Shown here piece after piece: positions 48,228-59,765 of a stretch of DNA of 64,000 bases. Where the stretch lies: NCBI RefSeq assembly GCF_040939455.1, contig NC_134108.1:19063501-19127500 (forward strand), read 5' to 3'. The notes beneath the pieces were generated by a model, which was not told where the DNA came from, made no database searches, and was given only the letters and a program-made list of their open reading frames with translations. The number at the start of each line of letters is the position of its first letter. Within the stretch, counting starts at the first letter, position 1. The DNA comes from Microcebus murinus. Its lineage: Eukaryota; Chordata; Mammalia; Primates; Cheirogaleidae. A program made the position numbers and the translations under genes.

Positions 48228-48460
48228 CAAGATGGTATCTGTGGGTCACAACACACCCATTTCCATAACTTCTTGGGATTGTGGCCTCTTGCTGTGTAAT
48301 TTTGCTCTGAGGGTTTTATGTTATCCTTGAAGAATTTTCCTGTACAATAACTAGAGAGAACTAAAAGTAACATTTCAGCAGGTGCCACACAGATAGAGAT
48401 GCCTCCATTCCTCAGTATAGTTTATATAGTAAAAATTCTCAATGCAATTTTAACTGTATA
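48228..48460 (+). repeat. Copy B of a diverged local duplication
   Basis: Homologous to 46430-46672 about 1.8 kb upstream. It contains 'cctcttgctgtgtaatttt', 'aattttcctgtacaataac' and 'gtaaaaattctcaatgcaat'. A 21-bp piece is further duplicated at 48432-48452 and 48479-48499, 47 bp apart. Confidence 0.7.
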
Positions 48461-48547
48461 AAATTATAGAATTTTATGAAAATTCTCAATGCAATTTTAG
48501 CAATAATGATAGTCATTGGACTACTGAGTATGAACTAATTACAATTG

Positions 48548-49086
48548 TGATAAAGTGATTAATTTTAGATGTCAACTTGACTGTTTAAGAATTATTTCTG
48601 GATAAATAACCTTTAACTGGTAGCTGGGAAAGTAATATTTCTGGGTCTGTGAGGCTGTTTCAAGAAGAGATTGGCATTTGAACCAGCAGACTGGGTAAGG
48701 AAGATCTGTTTTCACCTACACGGGGCAGGCACCAACCAATCTGAGAGCCCAGATAGAACAAAAAGGCAGAGTAAGGAAGTGAAAAGGAGAATTCGCTCTC
48801 TCTGTCTCCTGTAGCTGTTCACCCATTTTCTCTTGCCGTTGGACATCAGAACTCCAGATTCTACCCCTGGATTGCACCAGCGGCCTGCAGGTGCTCTGGT
48901 CTTCAGCCTCAGACCGAGTTGCGCTGTGGGCTCCCCTGGTTCTCAGGCCTTCAGACTGGAACTGAGTCCTCAGCATGCAGATGGCAGATCATGGGACTTT
49001 GCAACCTCCCTCATCACATGAGCCAATTCCCTTAACAAATCTCCTCTCATCTGTCTCTGTATTTCCTATTGGTTCTGACTAATACA
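48548..49086 (+). mobile_element. MLT2-type ERVL LTR
   Basis: Solo LTR of an old ERVL family. Start 'gtgattaattttagatgtca' and 'acttgactg'. Middle 'ggccttcagactggaactga'. End 'gagccaattcccttaacaaa' and 'tattggttctgactaataca'. No internal genes or second LTR visible. Confidence 0.75.
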
Positions 49087-49485
49087 TGTGACAATGATGA
49101 TGAGGGAGGGTTAGAAAGCATTACAAGAGTATTTAACAAGGACACTTGACTAAGTCTTGTTGGAAAAAGAAAATGTCTCTGAGAAGTGACATCCTTCAGG
49201 TCTAAGTTTAAATGAAGAAAAAGGGAAGGAAAGTTATTCCAGGTAGAGCAAATACCATGAGCAAATCCCTGAGTTAGGAGAGTCCGTCATAACAGAACTC
49301 AGTATGGCTACAGCTTGGAAGTAGAGAAGGAAGATGGCAAGAGATGAGGTTGGAGTAGCAAGTGACCATAGTCCTGCAGGGTTCTGTAGGGCACATTGAG
49401 TGTAAAGTTGATGAAGCCATTAAGGGGCATGGGAGGGGAGCGGCATGTTTTGTTAGATTTATTGACTTAAAAGACCTCTTTGGTG
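49087..49485 (+). repeat. Ancient mammalian interspersed repeat (family unnamed)
   Basis: Wording of the ancient family: 'attccaggtagagcaaatac', 'catgagcaaatccctgagtt', 'ggcaagagatgaggttggag', 'gggttctgtagggcacattg'. Same family as 61-63 kb. Confidence 0.45.
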
Positions 49486-49529
49486 TGATGTGGGGAATAA
49501 ACAATAGGTAGTGTGGTGAACTACATTAT

Positions 49530-49870
49530 AATTTCTCATTCTCCACTCCTTCCACAGTTATTGGATTATAGATCCTTGCATTTATGACTTTGCACTAGCT
49601 TCCACTATATTGCGGGAGATGTTAGGCTTTGCCATGTGACTTGGTTGGCCATTGAAAGATTATCATATGTAATGTGAGCGGAGGCTTTAACTGTGCTTGC
49701 ATCATGTGTCTTGGCCTCCTGCCTCTGCATCGGTCATGAACAAGAGTCTGCTCATGCAGCCACTGGTCCCAGGACGGGACACGGAGCAGACCTGAACTAA
49801 GTCAGCCCACCAACCTTAAGTGACAAAAACAAATGGTGGTTGCTATAAGCCACTGAGATTTCACTGAAGC
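49530..49870 (+). repeat. Ancient interspersed repeat, unassigned
   Basis: Familiar phrases: 'gctttgccatgtgacttggt', 'ggccattgaaag', 'aatggtggttgctataagcc', 'actgagatttc'. Probably an old LTR or DNA repeat; name uncertain. Confidence 0.4.
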
Positions 49871-50459
49871 TCTTCTTAAGAATGAATGCAAGGAGGAAAA
49901 TTAGTGGTCTAGTTAGGAGATAATGGTGGATTAGGCTAAGATAAGGGTAGAGATGATAGAAAGAACTAAATATATTCTAGAGATATTTAGCCTTCAAAAA
50001 TGGTAATATGAAGGACTCATTGAATGTGGAAGTAAGGGAAAAGGAAATGCCAGGATTTTAACTAAAGATCCTTACAATATTATTCAACCATATGATGCTA
50101 AAAAAAAACTGAATATGCATAAAGTTTTAAAGTGATGCATGTCATTTTATCTGTGACTATGAAGATCATTACTTCGGTGACAAAATTTAATAGTCAGGGA
50201 CACTTTCCCTGGGAGCCCACAGGAAAGGATCAAGGCTGCTGGGCATTTATTATTTTTCTCCACAAAAGCAATACCAGCCCCAAGCTTGAGAGGACCTGTT
50301 TCCACTGGGCTGGTCTGAGCAAAATGTACTTCTTTTGACATGATTGATCATCTTATGTCCTACTAAGGCTTTGAGGTTGCCATAGACGTGCCAGCTTCTG
50401 CTGTTAAGAAGCATTAAACCTATCATTTTTATAAGGCAGCAAAAAAAAAAAACCACACC
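49871..50459. other. No recognisable feature
   Basis: Nothing beyond an A-run at 50441-50453. Confidence 0.45.
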
Positions 50460-51175
50460 ACACTGATTTATTATATTTTAGTGCAGGATGCTTGTCAGAC
50501 TGTCTGCCCAAGGCACACTCTGTGCCTGAACTGGGAACTTGAATTTGATAGCCTGCCTGCCCTCTCCCCACACAATTTCCCAATTAGTTCTGGGTAATTC
50601 AGATGGCTGGTTGTTTTGTTTTTTTCCAAGGAAGCAATGAAACTATGTTCTGTGCATTAATGAGCTGCATACAGCATGGTTGTGGTTTTTATTAACATAG
50701 TGAACAAATAAATGTCTGGTAGCTCAGTTGTTGAGAAAATGGGGTTGCAAACTCCAGAAAGTCACAAATCCAGGTGAAGTCTGATTCATTCTTTCACTGA
50801 CTTTGCTGTCTCCCAGCAGCCAACAGGGTTTAGAGATCTGTAAACAGTAGGCCTGCTGTGGCCTTTCTGATGGAGGTTAGGGAATCAGACCCACTCGTGC
50901 CTCATTCATCAGGCAATTTAGCCTGTTCAGGGTGATTTTATGGGTTCTGCCCGCTGAATTTTCCCCTGCCAGACTTAACTCCAACTTAATGATTGCTCAT
51001 TTTCTCCTTTCAACAGAGCTCAGCTACTTACTATGAAACTCACCACAAACTTTACTTTTTAACCAAAAATTGGGAAGATTAATTACAGCTAATTGTTAAA
51101 TTAAGTGTCTTCATAAGTTGGTAAAATTAAAAAATGCAATATCCCATTTGGCTACTCATGTTCAATATTCCCTTA
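50460..51175. other. Repeat-poor block, candidate conserved noncoding element
   Basis: About 700 bp without repeat signature and with balanced composition. It carries clustered homeodomain-type sites: 'tgcattaatgagctgcatac', 'aagattaattacagctaatt' and 'gttaaattaag'. It also has the forkhead-like 'gtgaacaaataaatgt'. The appearance is that of a vertebrate developmental enhancer. This is inferred from composition and motifs only. Confidence 0.35.
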
Positions 51176-51484
51176 GGATTTCCACTGGAGGAGCTAACTA
51201 GTCCCAAAATGTACTGGCTTTTTTCTTTCTATAGTTCTTGGGAGTCTAGGGGAAATATGGCCCAGAATGGAGGAAGGACAAGACAAAGATCTGTGTAGGA
51301 AGTGGTCAAGAAAATCTATACAATTCATATTATCAATATCTTAATATTCAGGAGACATGTGGAGTACATATATCAGCATCCTCACTTCTCCCATGCTCTA
51401 AAGAAAGCCCTTCCTTTATGTAAAACCAAATATAAAACAAACACTATTTTCTTTCAATTATTAATGATGCTGTTTTGATGGAAA
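51176..51484. other. No recognisable feature
   Basis: Nothing recognised. Confidence 0.4.
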
Positions 51485-51640
51485 GGGCAGGAGATTTGGA
51501 AGCAGTAAACTTTGTTTTTTCTAGTTCTGGCTCTAGCAAAATTCATTGTATGATCTTAAGCAAGTCATTTAACATTTCTGAGCCACAGAATTGTCATCTG
51601 GAAAATGAGGTTTTCTTGGATGACTTCCATCAAGATCTTT
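51485..51640 (+). mobile_element. MIR SINE
   Basis: MIR core: 'ctagttctggctctagcaaa', 'ttgtatgatcttaagcaagt', 'catttaacatttctgagcca', 'gtcatctggaaaatgagg'. Confidence 0.85.
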
Positions 51641-53314
51641 TTCGACAAAAGGCTATGTTCTTCATTCTGTGGTCTGGCAGTTGACACTAGCCTGGACTTA
51701 TTATTTTTATAATGCTATTTTTGCTTACACAGACACCTCTTGGGATTCACTAATCATTCTTTGACCTGATATTAATTTACTTTGACTACATTGATTACTG
51801 TAAGTGCCATTCATTTTTCGTGATTAAGAAAAAAGAGCATCCTTTGTCCTCATTCTGTTTATATCTTTTTTAAGGCTATATTTCTCATCCCTTAAATCTC
51901 ATAAATCTAATCTAATAAGGAAAAATGCTGAGAAGTGTGGACACAACAGAGAAAAAAAATACAAGAACAAGAGTAATTAAACAATTAAACTAACAAAAAA
52001 TGAAGCCAAATATCAGACTAAAGAATTCAAAATAAGATTTAACTGTCTAGAGAGGTCTAGCAAGGAACCCTGGTTTAAATTAGCCACAAAATGACATCAT
52101 GTGAAGATGATTTAACTGGCTTTGTGAAGGGTATTTCATTTCTTGGATATTTTAGGCTTTCAGTAAGATTTGCCTCAGCAGTAGACTTTGTTAGTTCAAC
52201 TTTTTCCTACTGCTTTCACCTGCATAAGTTTTTAAGGTTGCCCTTTACCTGGTCATGTTGAAGGACATTTTAGACAGAACTGAAGGTGACTTTGAGCGGG
52301 CCCCAATCCAGGACACTTGATTCATCCCTGATATCCACTTGTCCACCAGGAGAAGGCATTCTGTGCTAGCAAGGCCTAACTTCCTTTTAAAGAGGAAGGA
52401 GAGTTCCCTCTGTCTGGTTGTTTTGGCAAAGGGAATTCAGGAAGGTGGAGTGCAAGTATTCCATTAGAAACATTTGGTTAGAAGAGAAACTAGATGACCT
52501 TGTGATCTTTTACACCTCTTCATAGTTGGAAAGTGGGCAAAACCTTTAGTAACTATAATATATCCTTGTTAAGCCATAGACGATTGACTTCCTAACTCAA
52601 TGTTTTCCTTTTAGTTATACATTTCATAGTTGTAGTCTGATAATGTTTTCCATTGCACCCTGGTCCTCGATTCCTTTCAAATGACTCTGTTTTATTTGAG
52701 AAGCCTTAGCTTTTTATTCCTGTCATATTCTCAAATATAAAACTGAGTTTTTAAAGAAAAATAAAGGTGTTTAAAGATAGTCTAAGAAAACAATGCATAT
52801 TTCTTGAAAATGGATAATATTTTGCTATATAATTTTCTATGACTTTCAAGGTACATAAACCAGTCAGAGTTCTATGTAGTTAGGGTGGACTTTTGTGCAC
52901 AAGAATCTTCTCTAAAATATCACAATTAGAGACACTTGGGTTAATTTCTTTAGTATCTACCTCTAATGGCCATCACTATAATTATATTCTTAATTCTGTT
53001 CTATTCATTCATTAAAACATCTTTTAGCACTACAATATGACAGACACTGAGAATACAAAGGGCTGAGAACACAAAGAAGAAAATTTAGGAGTTCTTGACT
53101 CACTTTGACACTCTCAATTGGCATACACGAAGGCATTTGTTGAAAATGAAGTGGAATACTTACAAGATTTTTAATTTTTAAAAACTTGAATAACAGATTG
53201 TTTGCATGCAAATTTGGTCCCAAAACATTTTGGCTGGCTAGATAAAAATAATCTAAAGTATTTTCATTTATTTGAATGACTCACCATTAATGACTGATTC
53301 CAACAAAGAGTAAT
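51641..53314. other. No recognisable gene or repeat
   Basis: AT-rich. Near 53005-53050 ('cattcattaaaacatctttt') there is a faint hint of the ancient repeat family. Nothing callable. Confidence 0.4.
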
Positions 53315-53337
53315 TATATATATATATATATATATAT
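53315..53337. repeat. (TA)n microsatellite
   Basis: About 11 uninterrupted TA units. Confidence 0.9.
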
Positions 53338-53456
53338 TTCCAAATAGAGTTGAAAAGTTATTTTTAGTTTTCCAAGAAACTATTTTTATACATGCTTAAT
53401 TTCTTGATCACAAGGTATCTACTCATACCTTTAAAATTCAAAAATAAATTAAGTGT

Positions 53457-53480
53457 GTACATGCACATATGTGCATGTAC
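53457..53480. repeat. 24-bp perfect palindrome in alternating Pu/Py DNA
   Basis: The half-site 'gtacatgcacat' is followed directly by its exact reverse complement. The surrounding 29 bp (53453-53481) strictly alternate purine and pyrimidine. The half-site core 'gtgcatgt' recurs at 53484-53492. Confidence 0.9.
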
Positions 53481-53481
53481 G

Positions 53482-55688
53482 GATGTGCATGTGTGTATGT
53501 TAATGAGTGTTGTAACCTCATATGCAGTTGAAGTGGCTGCCAGTTCTACCAGTTATAGGCCAGAATTTATATTTGGCTTTGAATTGCTTGGTTTTATTTT
53601 ATAATGAACCAGAAATGAGAACAGATTTAGCATAATTGTAGTTATTCTAATTTAATGCAATCTTTTAAGTGGAAATTGGAGATAATTTCTATCATATATA
53701 CCTGCCCTCTCTAAGTTATCCAAATTTCTAAGTGATTTTAGGATTCTGGATTTATCACACCCATAATTTTTAATCTTAAGTTTTACATTTTTTTAAAGCT
53801 TGGATGTATATTTAAAGAGAATTTCTTACAGCTTAAACATTTAGCTAGATGTTAAGTAATCTTATAAAAAGATGAATATTTTCACACTATATTTTGTATG
53901 GATCTTCTCTTTCTCTCCTATATAAAATTCGTTTTATAAAGTGTGTCCTTATTACCAAAAAGACAAATTTACCTAAAAAACAAAATGTTTTATTCTTTAC
54001 TTATCACTCAGTTCAGATCAAACTTGAACTGTGGCACAGGACTGGAGACCCATGCTTTGGTTTAGAGCTGAAAATATGCATCTTGAAGCCCCCCATCGAT
54101 TGTATGATTCTCATCTATGTATGAGAATCTCTGGTGCCACAAGAGAAAATTGTTAGGGGTTGATTTATTGGGTTAGTGACTCATATCAGGTAATAGGTGA
54201 AAAGAGGTGAGTAATGCTAGGGGTAAAGCAAAGATATCTCCTTCTTAACCAATATGGGGCCTTCCTGCCTCTCAAAAGTTAAAGTAATTGGGCTCAACAC
54301 CAATTTCAATGTCTGAGCAGTCAGAGCTCTTCCATGGTATTAGTAATTTCCAACATATTTTTTCCTTGTGGTTTCCTTTGAACTTTTTCCACTAGTGTTT
54401 TAAAATAAAGTGTATTTGTATAAAATTTGAGATGCAGTAACAGGCCAATAGACAGTAGATGATTGTCATTGAGGTGATAGTTTGTTCTCAAGAGGAGAGG
54501 GCAGGGCACATCATGGGAGGATCCAGGGAGAAGTACCAGAGTCAGCCAGGAGGCAGAGGGATGGGGTGACTATGGACAAGAGCCTTTATTGTGATTTCTG
54601 CAGGAAGAAACAGGCTAGGCATGGTAAATTGGTTTAGGATTGGCTAGTTTGGATAATTTCAACAGGCTCTGGGAAATAGTACCTATTTCTAGTTGTTTGG
54701 TTCCTGGACCAGGGACAATTAAGGCAAGTGGATGGTGGCTCAGAGTGTAAGAACCTGATATAAAAGGTGGCTGAGGGTAGAGACCCTGGATGGGCTGGTT
54801 GCCTTTGAAAACCATACTCATGGGCCAGTCGTTCACTATCTCTATGAATTGACTAACTCTGGGAGAGGCAGTCCCTCCAGGGTCAGCAAGACCGCAGATG
54901 GCAAAGCATCAGAATACAGAAAATAATAAGACTTGGTTAATACAACTAGGTCTGACTTGCGTCTTGTTTCTTGCCCTGATGGACCTGGACCCAAAATATA
55001 GCCCCTTCATCCATTTTCACAAACGTTCCAATCACATTGAGAGTGTTGTTAGTTTAGGCTTGAAGTGTTTTTGGAAAGCCACAAGGTGTTATAAACAACT
55101 GTGGACATTCTCTCCTTTCCTGTCTTTTCCTAGCTCCTCCTTCTCCCGTGCAACTAACAAATTCTCCTCTTTGCCTCTGTCCAGGCAAATCATTACATTG
55201 AGTCTCTCCAAGGTCAGAGCTTCTACTAAAAGCAGGGGTTTCAAGTAATTTTTCAAGTAGTGGTGGATCTCTTCTCTTTATGACAAATGCTACTGTCGAC
55301 TTCTACAAAAGTAAAAATTCCTACCTTATTACATATAAGCATATGCTGAGAAGATGCCTAGAGGAGAATTAAAGAGAACAAAAGCAAAAAGTGATCTCAA
55401 ATTAACCACAAAGTTGAAGTGGAGGTAGGGAATATGGCCCTGTTGAATCTTTAGTGATAGTTTTGGCAGCAGCATTGGTAAACATACCATGACTTTGCTC
55501 CTTGAGGCAAGATGTGATCTGTGAGTTTGTGTAGAAGGATTTTTCTGTATATGCCTGTATTATCATAATGCAATGTATGTTACCACTTGAGGAAGCACCA
55601 AGGAAGGTTTGGTAGCCAGCATGGCCTCTGAGGGGTTGAGCTGTCTTTATTACACTATGCTACATATACTTTTGAGCAAGGATTCCTG
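53482..55688. other. No recognisable gene or repeat
   Basis: About 2.2 kb with no clear repeat family. Frames up to 116 codons (54898-55248) have no domain. Confidence 0.4.
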
Positions 55689-55818
55689 GGACATGTACCA
55701 TGTTGGGGATAGACACGCTTGAAGCTCTTACTTGGGTGGGGCAAGGGCAACATACCTAAACTAAACATTTGTACCCCTATATAATATGCTGAAATAAAAA
55801 ATAAAAATAAAAAAATAA
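55689..55818 (+). mobile_element. Strepsirrhine L1 3' UTR fragment
   Basis: Only the last ~130 bp of an L1: 'ggatagacacgcttgaagct', 'ggggcaagggcaacatacct', 'ctaaacatttgtacccctat' and 'ataatatgctgaaataaaaa', then an A/T-rich tail. Same 3' end wording as the other lemur L1s. No TSD found. Confidence 0.8.
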
Positions 55819-56782
55819 ATTAAAAAAATGAGTGTAAAAAGAAAAAAAGTTGTGCAGTGTATTTGTTGTGTTTCCTTGAGCTTCTCTAGGGCTCAGTAAC
55901 TTAGTCTATGAAATAGAAATAATGTATGCATCCTATAATTGTGTGACTTACTCCAAAGAATGTATTTAAAAGTGTATAGCTTTGAATGTGGTACTGTATG
56001 TAGCTATCATTTACTGGCTAAATTTATCACAAATATAATTATATCCTAAATCATAGCATAAAAAATACACTTATTTGTTCCTAACAAATTGCCTGGTACA
56101 TTACTTGTTACAACACTCAGACATTTTAAAAACAAAAGAAATTGGACAATTTCCTGTTTTAGTATGTGTTGGCCTGTGTCCTGGTCAGCCACAAACTTTC
56201 TGAGCTGAACTGGAAGGGTGTTCAAGCCATTCGGTATGCAATACCCTTCTTCATGGAACCAGGACCACTGCTTGCTATTCAAATCTTTTCATCTGGTAAG
56301 TAGTGCTCTAAGAAGCCAGAGGGAGAGAGAAAATGCGTAGCGTGGCAGTAAAGAGCTCTTGATGAGGAGCTGCTTGAGTACTCTATGATTTGTGTTCAAA
56401 GAAATCAGGAATCTACTTGCTCAGGCATCATAATTTCCATAGCTATTCCTTATTTCCAAGTTATTATTAAACATGTATCAAGTTCCCGCAGTGCACGAAC
56501 ACAAAGGAGGTAAAGAAAAGCCTCTTGTAGGACAGCACCTGCCTTCAGGCCCTTCTTCATCTTTTAACCCCAAGCTTAGGATAACCTAGAAATATGTTTA
56601 TGATAAAAGAAGTAGCTAAAGGAATACTTCTAGGCCTTTCCTAGTTATTCTGAATTATAAAAATCAGTTATATTTAATAAGTAAAATTATCAGTGTATTT
56701 GTAGTTCATCATGAAGTCAGGATGTGGGGAAGGCTGGGAAGCAGAGGGTTAAGTAGCCACCATGCATAACCCATGTGCTGTT
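55819..56782. other. No recognisable feature
   Basis: Nothing recognised. Confidence 0.45.
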
Positions 56783-58136
56783 GTTTTTTAGTTTTTTGAT
56801 ACATAATGTGTACATATATATGGAGTGCATGTGATATTTTCCTACATGTATATAATGTGTAGTGATCATGTCAGAGTATTTAGGATGTCCATCAACACAA
56901 GAATTTATCATTTCTATGTTGAGAACATTTCAAGTCCTCACTTCTAGCTATTTTGAAATATACAAGGCATTGCTATTAACTATACTCACTCAACTCTAAG
57001 TTTAACACTAGAACTTATTCCTTCTACCTAACTGTAGGTTTGTATTCACTACCCAACCTCTCTTCTTCCCCTCCCCACATACCCACATCCTTTCAAGCCT
57101 CTGGTAACTATCATTCTACTCTTTACCTCCATGAGATCAAATTTTTTAGTTCCCACATTTGGGTGAATGCATGTGATACTTGTCTTTCTGTGTCTGGCGT
57201 AATTCACTTAACATAATGACCTCCAGTTTCATCCATGTTGTTACAAATGACATGGTTTCATTTGTTATGGCTGAATAGTATTCCATAGCATAAATATACC
57301 ACGTTTTCTTTATGGGCATTTAGGTTTATTACATATCTTTGCTATTGTGAATAATATTGTAGTAAATGTGGGTGAATGTTTATTGATACGTTGATTTTCT
57401 ATCCTTTGGATAAATATGCAGTAGTGGGATTGCTGGATCATATGTAGTTCTATTTTTAGTTTTTTGGGAGATCATATTGTTTTCCATAATGGCTATACTA
57501 ATTTACATTCCCACCAACAGTGTATAAGAATTCTTTTTTCTCTGCGTCCTTGCCAGCATCCATTATTATTATTATTATTTGCCTTTTTATAATAGCCATT
57601 TGGTCTAGGGTAAGATGATATCTCATCGTAGTTTTGATTTACATTTCTTTAATGATTAGTGATGTTAAGCATTTTTTCATAGACCTATTGGTCATTTGTA
57701 TATCTTCTTTAAAGAAACTTTAGATACATTTTTTAGATGTTTTAGTGGAATTGTTTGTTTATTTTGTTGTTGAGTTGTTTGAGCTCCTTGTATATTCTGG
57801 AATTAGTCCCTTGTTGGTGGAATATTTTGAAAATATTTTCTCCTATTCAACCAGTTGTCTCTTCACTCTCTTGATTGACTTCATTTTGTGCAGAGGCTTT
57901 TTAATTTAGTATAGTCCCATTTGTTTATTTTTGTTTTTGCTGTTTTTGCTTTTAGGGTCTTAAGCCATAAAATCTTTGCTTAGATAGCTGTCCTGGAGTG
58001 TTTTCCCTACGTTTTCTTCTCGTGCCTTTATAGTCCTGGGTCTTACATTTCTGTCTTTACTTCATTTTGAATTGATTATTTTTTTATAGTGAGAGATGGG
58101 AGTCAAGTTTCATTCTTCTGCATATGGATATCCACT
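56783..58136 (-). mobile_element. 5'-truncated L1 (L1PB/L1MA-like)
   Basis: Reverse L1 3' UTR and late ORF2. Signals are 'tgtgtagtgatcatgtcaga', 'catttcaagtcctcacttct', 'tgaatagtattccatagcat', 'gtgggattgctggatcatat', 'cattcccaccaacagtgtat' and 'gcttttagggtcttaagcca'. It stops in ORF2 at ~58136, where a GC-rich array begins. All frames are broken. Confidence 0.88.
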
Positions 58137-58635
58137 TTTAGTGGTCCAGGCAGGCCTGCAGGCTATTTGCTTGGTTGTTGACAATGGCAGCAGTGGACCG
58201 GATGGATGGGAAGGACCTTGGGCCACTGGAAAGTGGGCATGGGATGGGCAATGGTAGTATCAGTGGCAGGAGAGCCCTTGGTCTCCTAGGTAGCACTCAC
58301 TAATGTTGACAGTAGCTGTGACAGGCACTGTGGGCCAGTCCCCAGGTCCCCATATGGCACGTGTAGGTGGGTACCAGTGGTAGTGTTAGTGGTAACAGCA
58401 GGTTGGATGGGCCCTTCCTCAGGTCCGGGGAAGACAGCAAAGATGCCAGTGCTGTGGACAGTGGGGGGTGATCTGCGGGTTCCCAGGTGGCATGATCGGG
58501 CATTAAAGGAGGGTGGTGCTAGGCTGGGCAGGCCTGTCCTCAGGCCCCTCTTTGGTGGTATTGGCATAGCAGGACTCAATGACTGCCAAGGCTGGCCAAC
58601 AGTGTCTGCTTTATACATGCACAGCCCAGTGGTTT
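58137..58635. repeat. GC-rich degenerate tandem array beside an L1
   Basis: About 500 bp, much GC-richer than both sides, built from diverged ~60-75-bp units. Each has a 'cagtggcag/tag' part, a 'ggctgggcaggccTgtcctc' type part and an 'aggtggcatg' part. Examples are 'gatgggcccttcctcaggtc', 'gggcaggcctgtcctcaggc' and 'ccatatggcacgtgtaggtg'. It resembles the repeat-rich 5' UTR of old primate L1s, which would fit the neighbouring L1, but a minisatellite is also possible. Frames of 88-110 codons on both strands reflect composition. Confidence 0.5.
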
Positions 58636-59352
58636 GTGTATGAATGAGCGAATGTAAAGACCTGGGCAGGTGACAACTAAATTTCTTATCCTAGTAATAA
58701 ACTTGGGGATTGAGTATAGAAAAGACAAAAACAGAATAATCCCTCCACAAGGACTGTGAAGGATGAAGCTGTAAAATAGCCTACAAAATACATACCGAAC
58801 AATACTTTCAACTGTTTATTGGGCTGCTGTGAAATTTCAAAACATTACTGACTTTAGCAATTTTATGACAATATTTTTCTAAATTTTAAACTGCTTTTGA
58901 CATAGCCTTGAAATTCATTTAAAAGGATTTTCCCCCTACCTTAAACACATCAAAGCAGGGCTTCAGGCAGAGGAATGACTCAGGGAGGTTCACTGCTATG
59001 AAAGTCAATTTAGAAAAGGTAAACTCACCATGTGCAAGCGAAGTTACCAAAAGCGTCATCAGAAGAAGCAAAACCCAATAGAAGCTACTAACTGCAGAGC
59101 ATTTTCATCCAATTTAACTTACCCCAAATAACTGTAGACATGACACAATGTGATTAAGACCTTTCACTGTAGAATGGATCTACCCTACCTCACTAATTTT
59201 AAGAGCTAATTGAGCTGTGTTTTCCCCATTTACTTTACTGTCCCTTATTTGTGTATTCTTAACTCCAACAGTCATGGCGGAAAAGGTGTCTGCTCTTTCC
59301 AGTCCAGCTCCTCACTGGATCTTTTGGAAGCTTTGACTTAGTCACCTACAGT
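58636..59352. other. No recognisable feature
   Basis: Nothing recognised. Confidence 0.45.
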
Positions 59353-59765
59353 GGTGGTTCTCAGCTGTGATAGGTCATTAGATCCTCCTGGGGAACTTAA
59401 AAAAAAATACCCATGATCAGATCCCACCTCAAACCAATTAAATTCTAACCTTTCAGTGTATTTAAAAAAAAAAATAACTCCCCAGGCAATTCTTTTTTTT
59501 TTTTACATCATATTATGGGGGTACAAATATTGTTAGGGTTACACATCTTGCCCTTGCTCCCCGCCCATGCCAGAGGTTCAAGCGTGTCCAGCCTCCAGGT
59601 GGTGCGCACCGCACCCACCATGTAAGTGCATACCCTTCCCCTCCTCCCCCCTTCCACCTGCCCACCTCCTGATAACAGTTTTTTTTTTTAGACATTTTGG
59701 TTACAATGTACATCTTTGTCCCCAGGCAATTCTAACGTGCACAGAGTGTTGACAAAACACTCACT
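59353..59765 (+). mobile_element. MER5A-type hAT element, split by a young L1
   Basis: Left part: 'gtggttctcagctgtgatag', 'tcctcctggggaacttaaaa', 'cccatgatcagatcccacct'. Right part after the L1: 'ccaggcaattctaacgtgca'. Together they make a MER5A-like MITE interrupted at 59494-59718. Confidence 0.75.
59494..59718 (-). mobile_element. Young strepsirrhine L1 3' end
   Basis: Only ~225 bp, reverse: poly-T, 'catcatattatgggggtaca', 'tccagcctccaggtggtgcg', a C-rich tract, then an internal T-run at ~59680-59690 followed by 'agacattttggttacaatgt'. Perfect 15-bp TSD 'tccccaggcaattct' at 59479-59493 and 59719-59733. No coding sequence. Confidence 0.93.

Noticed and set aside
58286..58643. 110-codon minus and 88-codon plus frames
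   Set aside because: Both lie in the GC-rich tandem array, whose composition removes stop codons.
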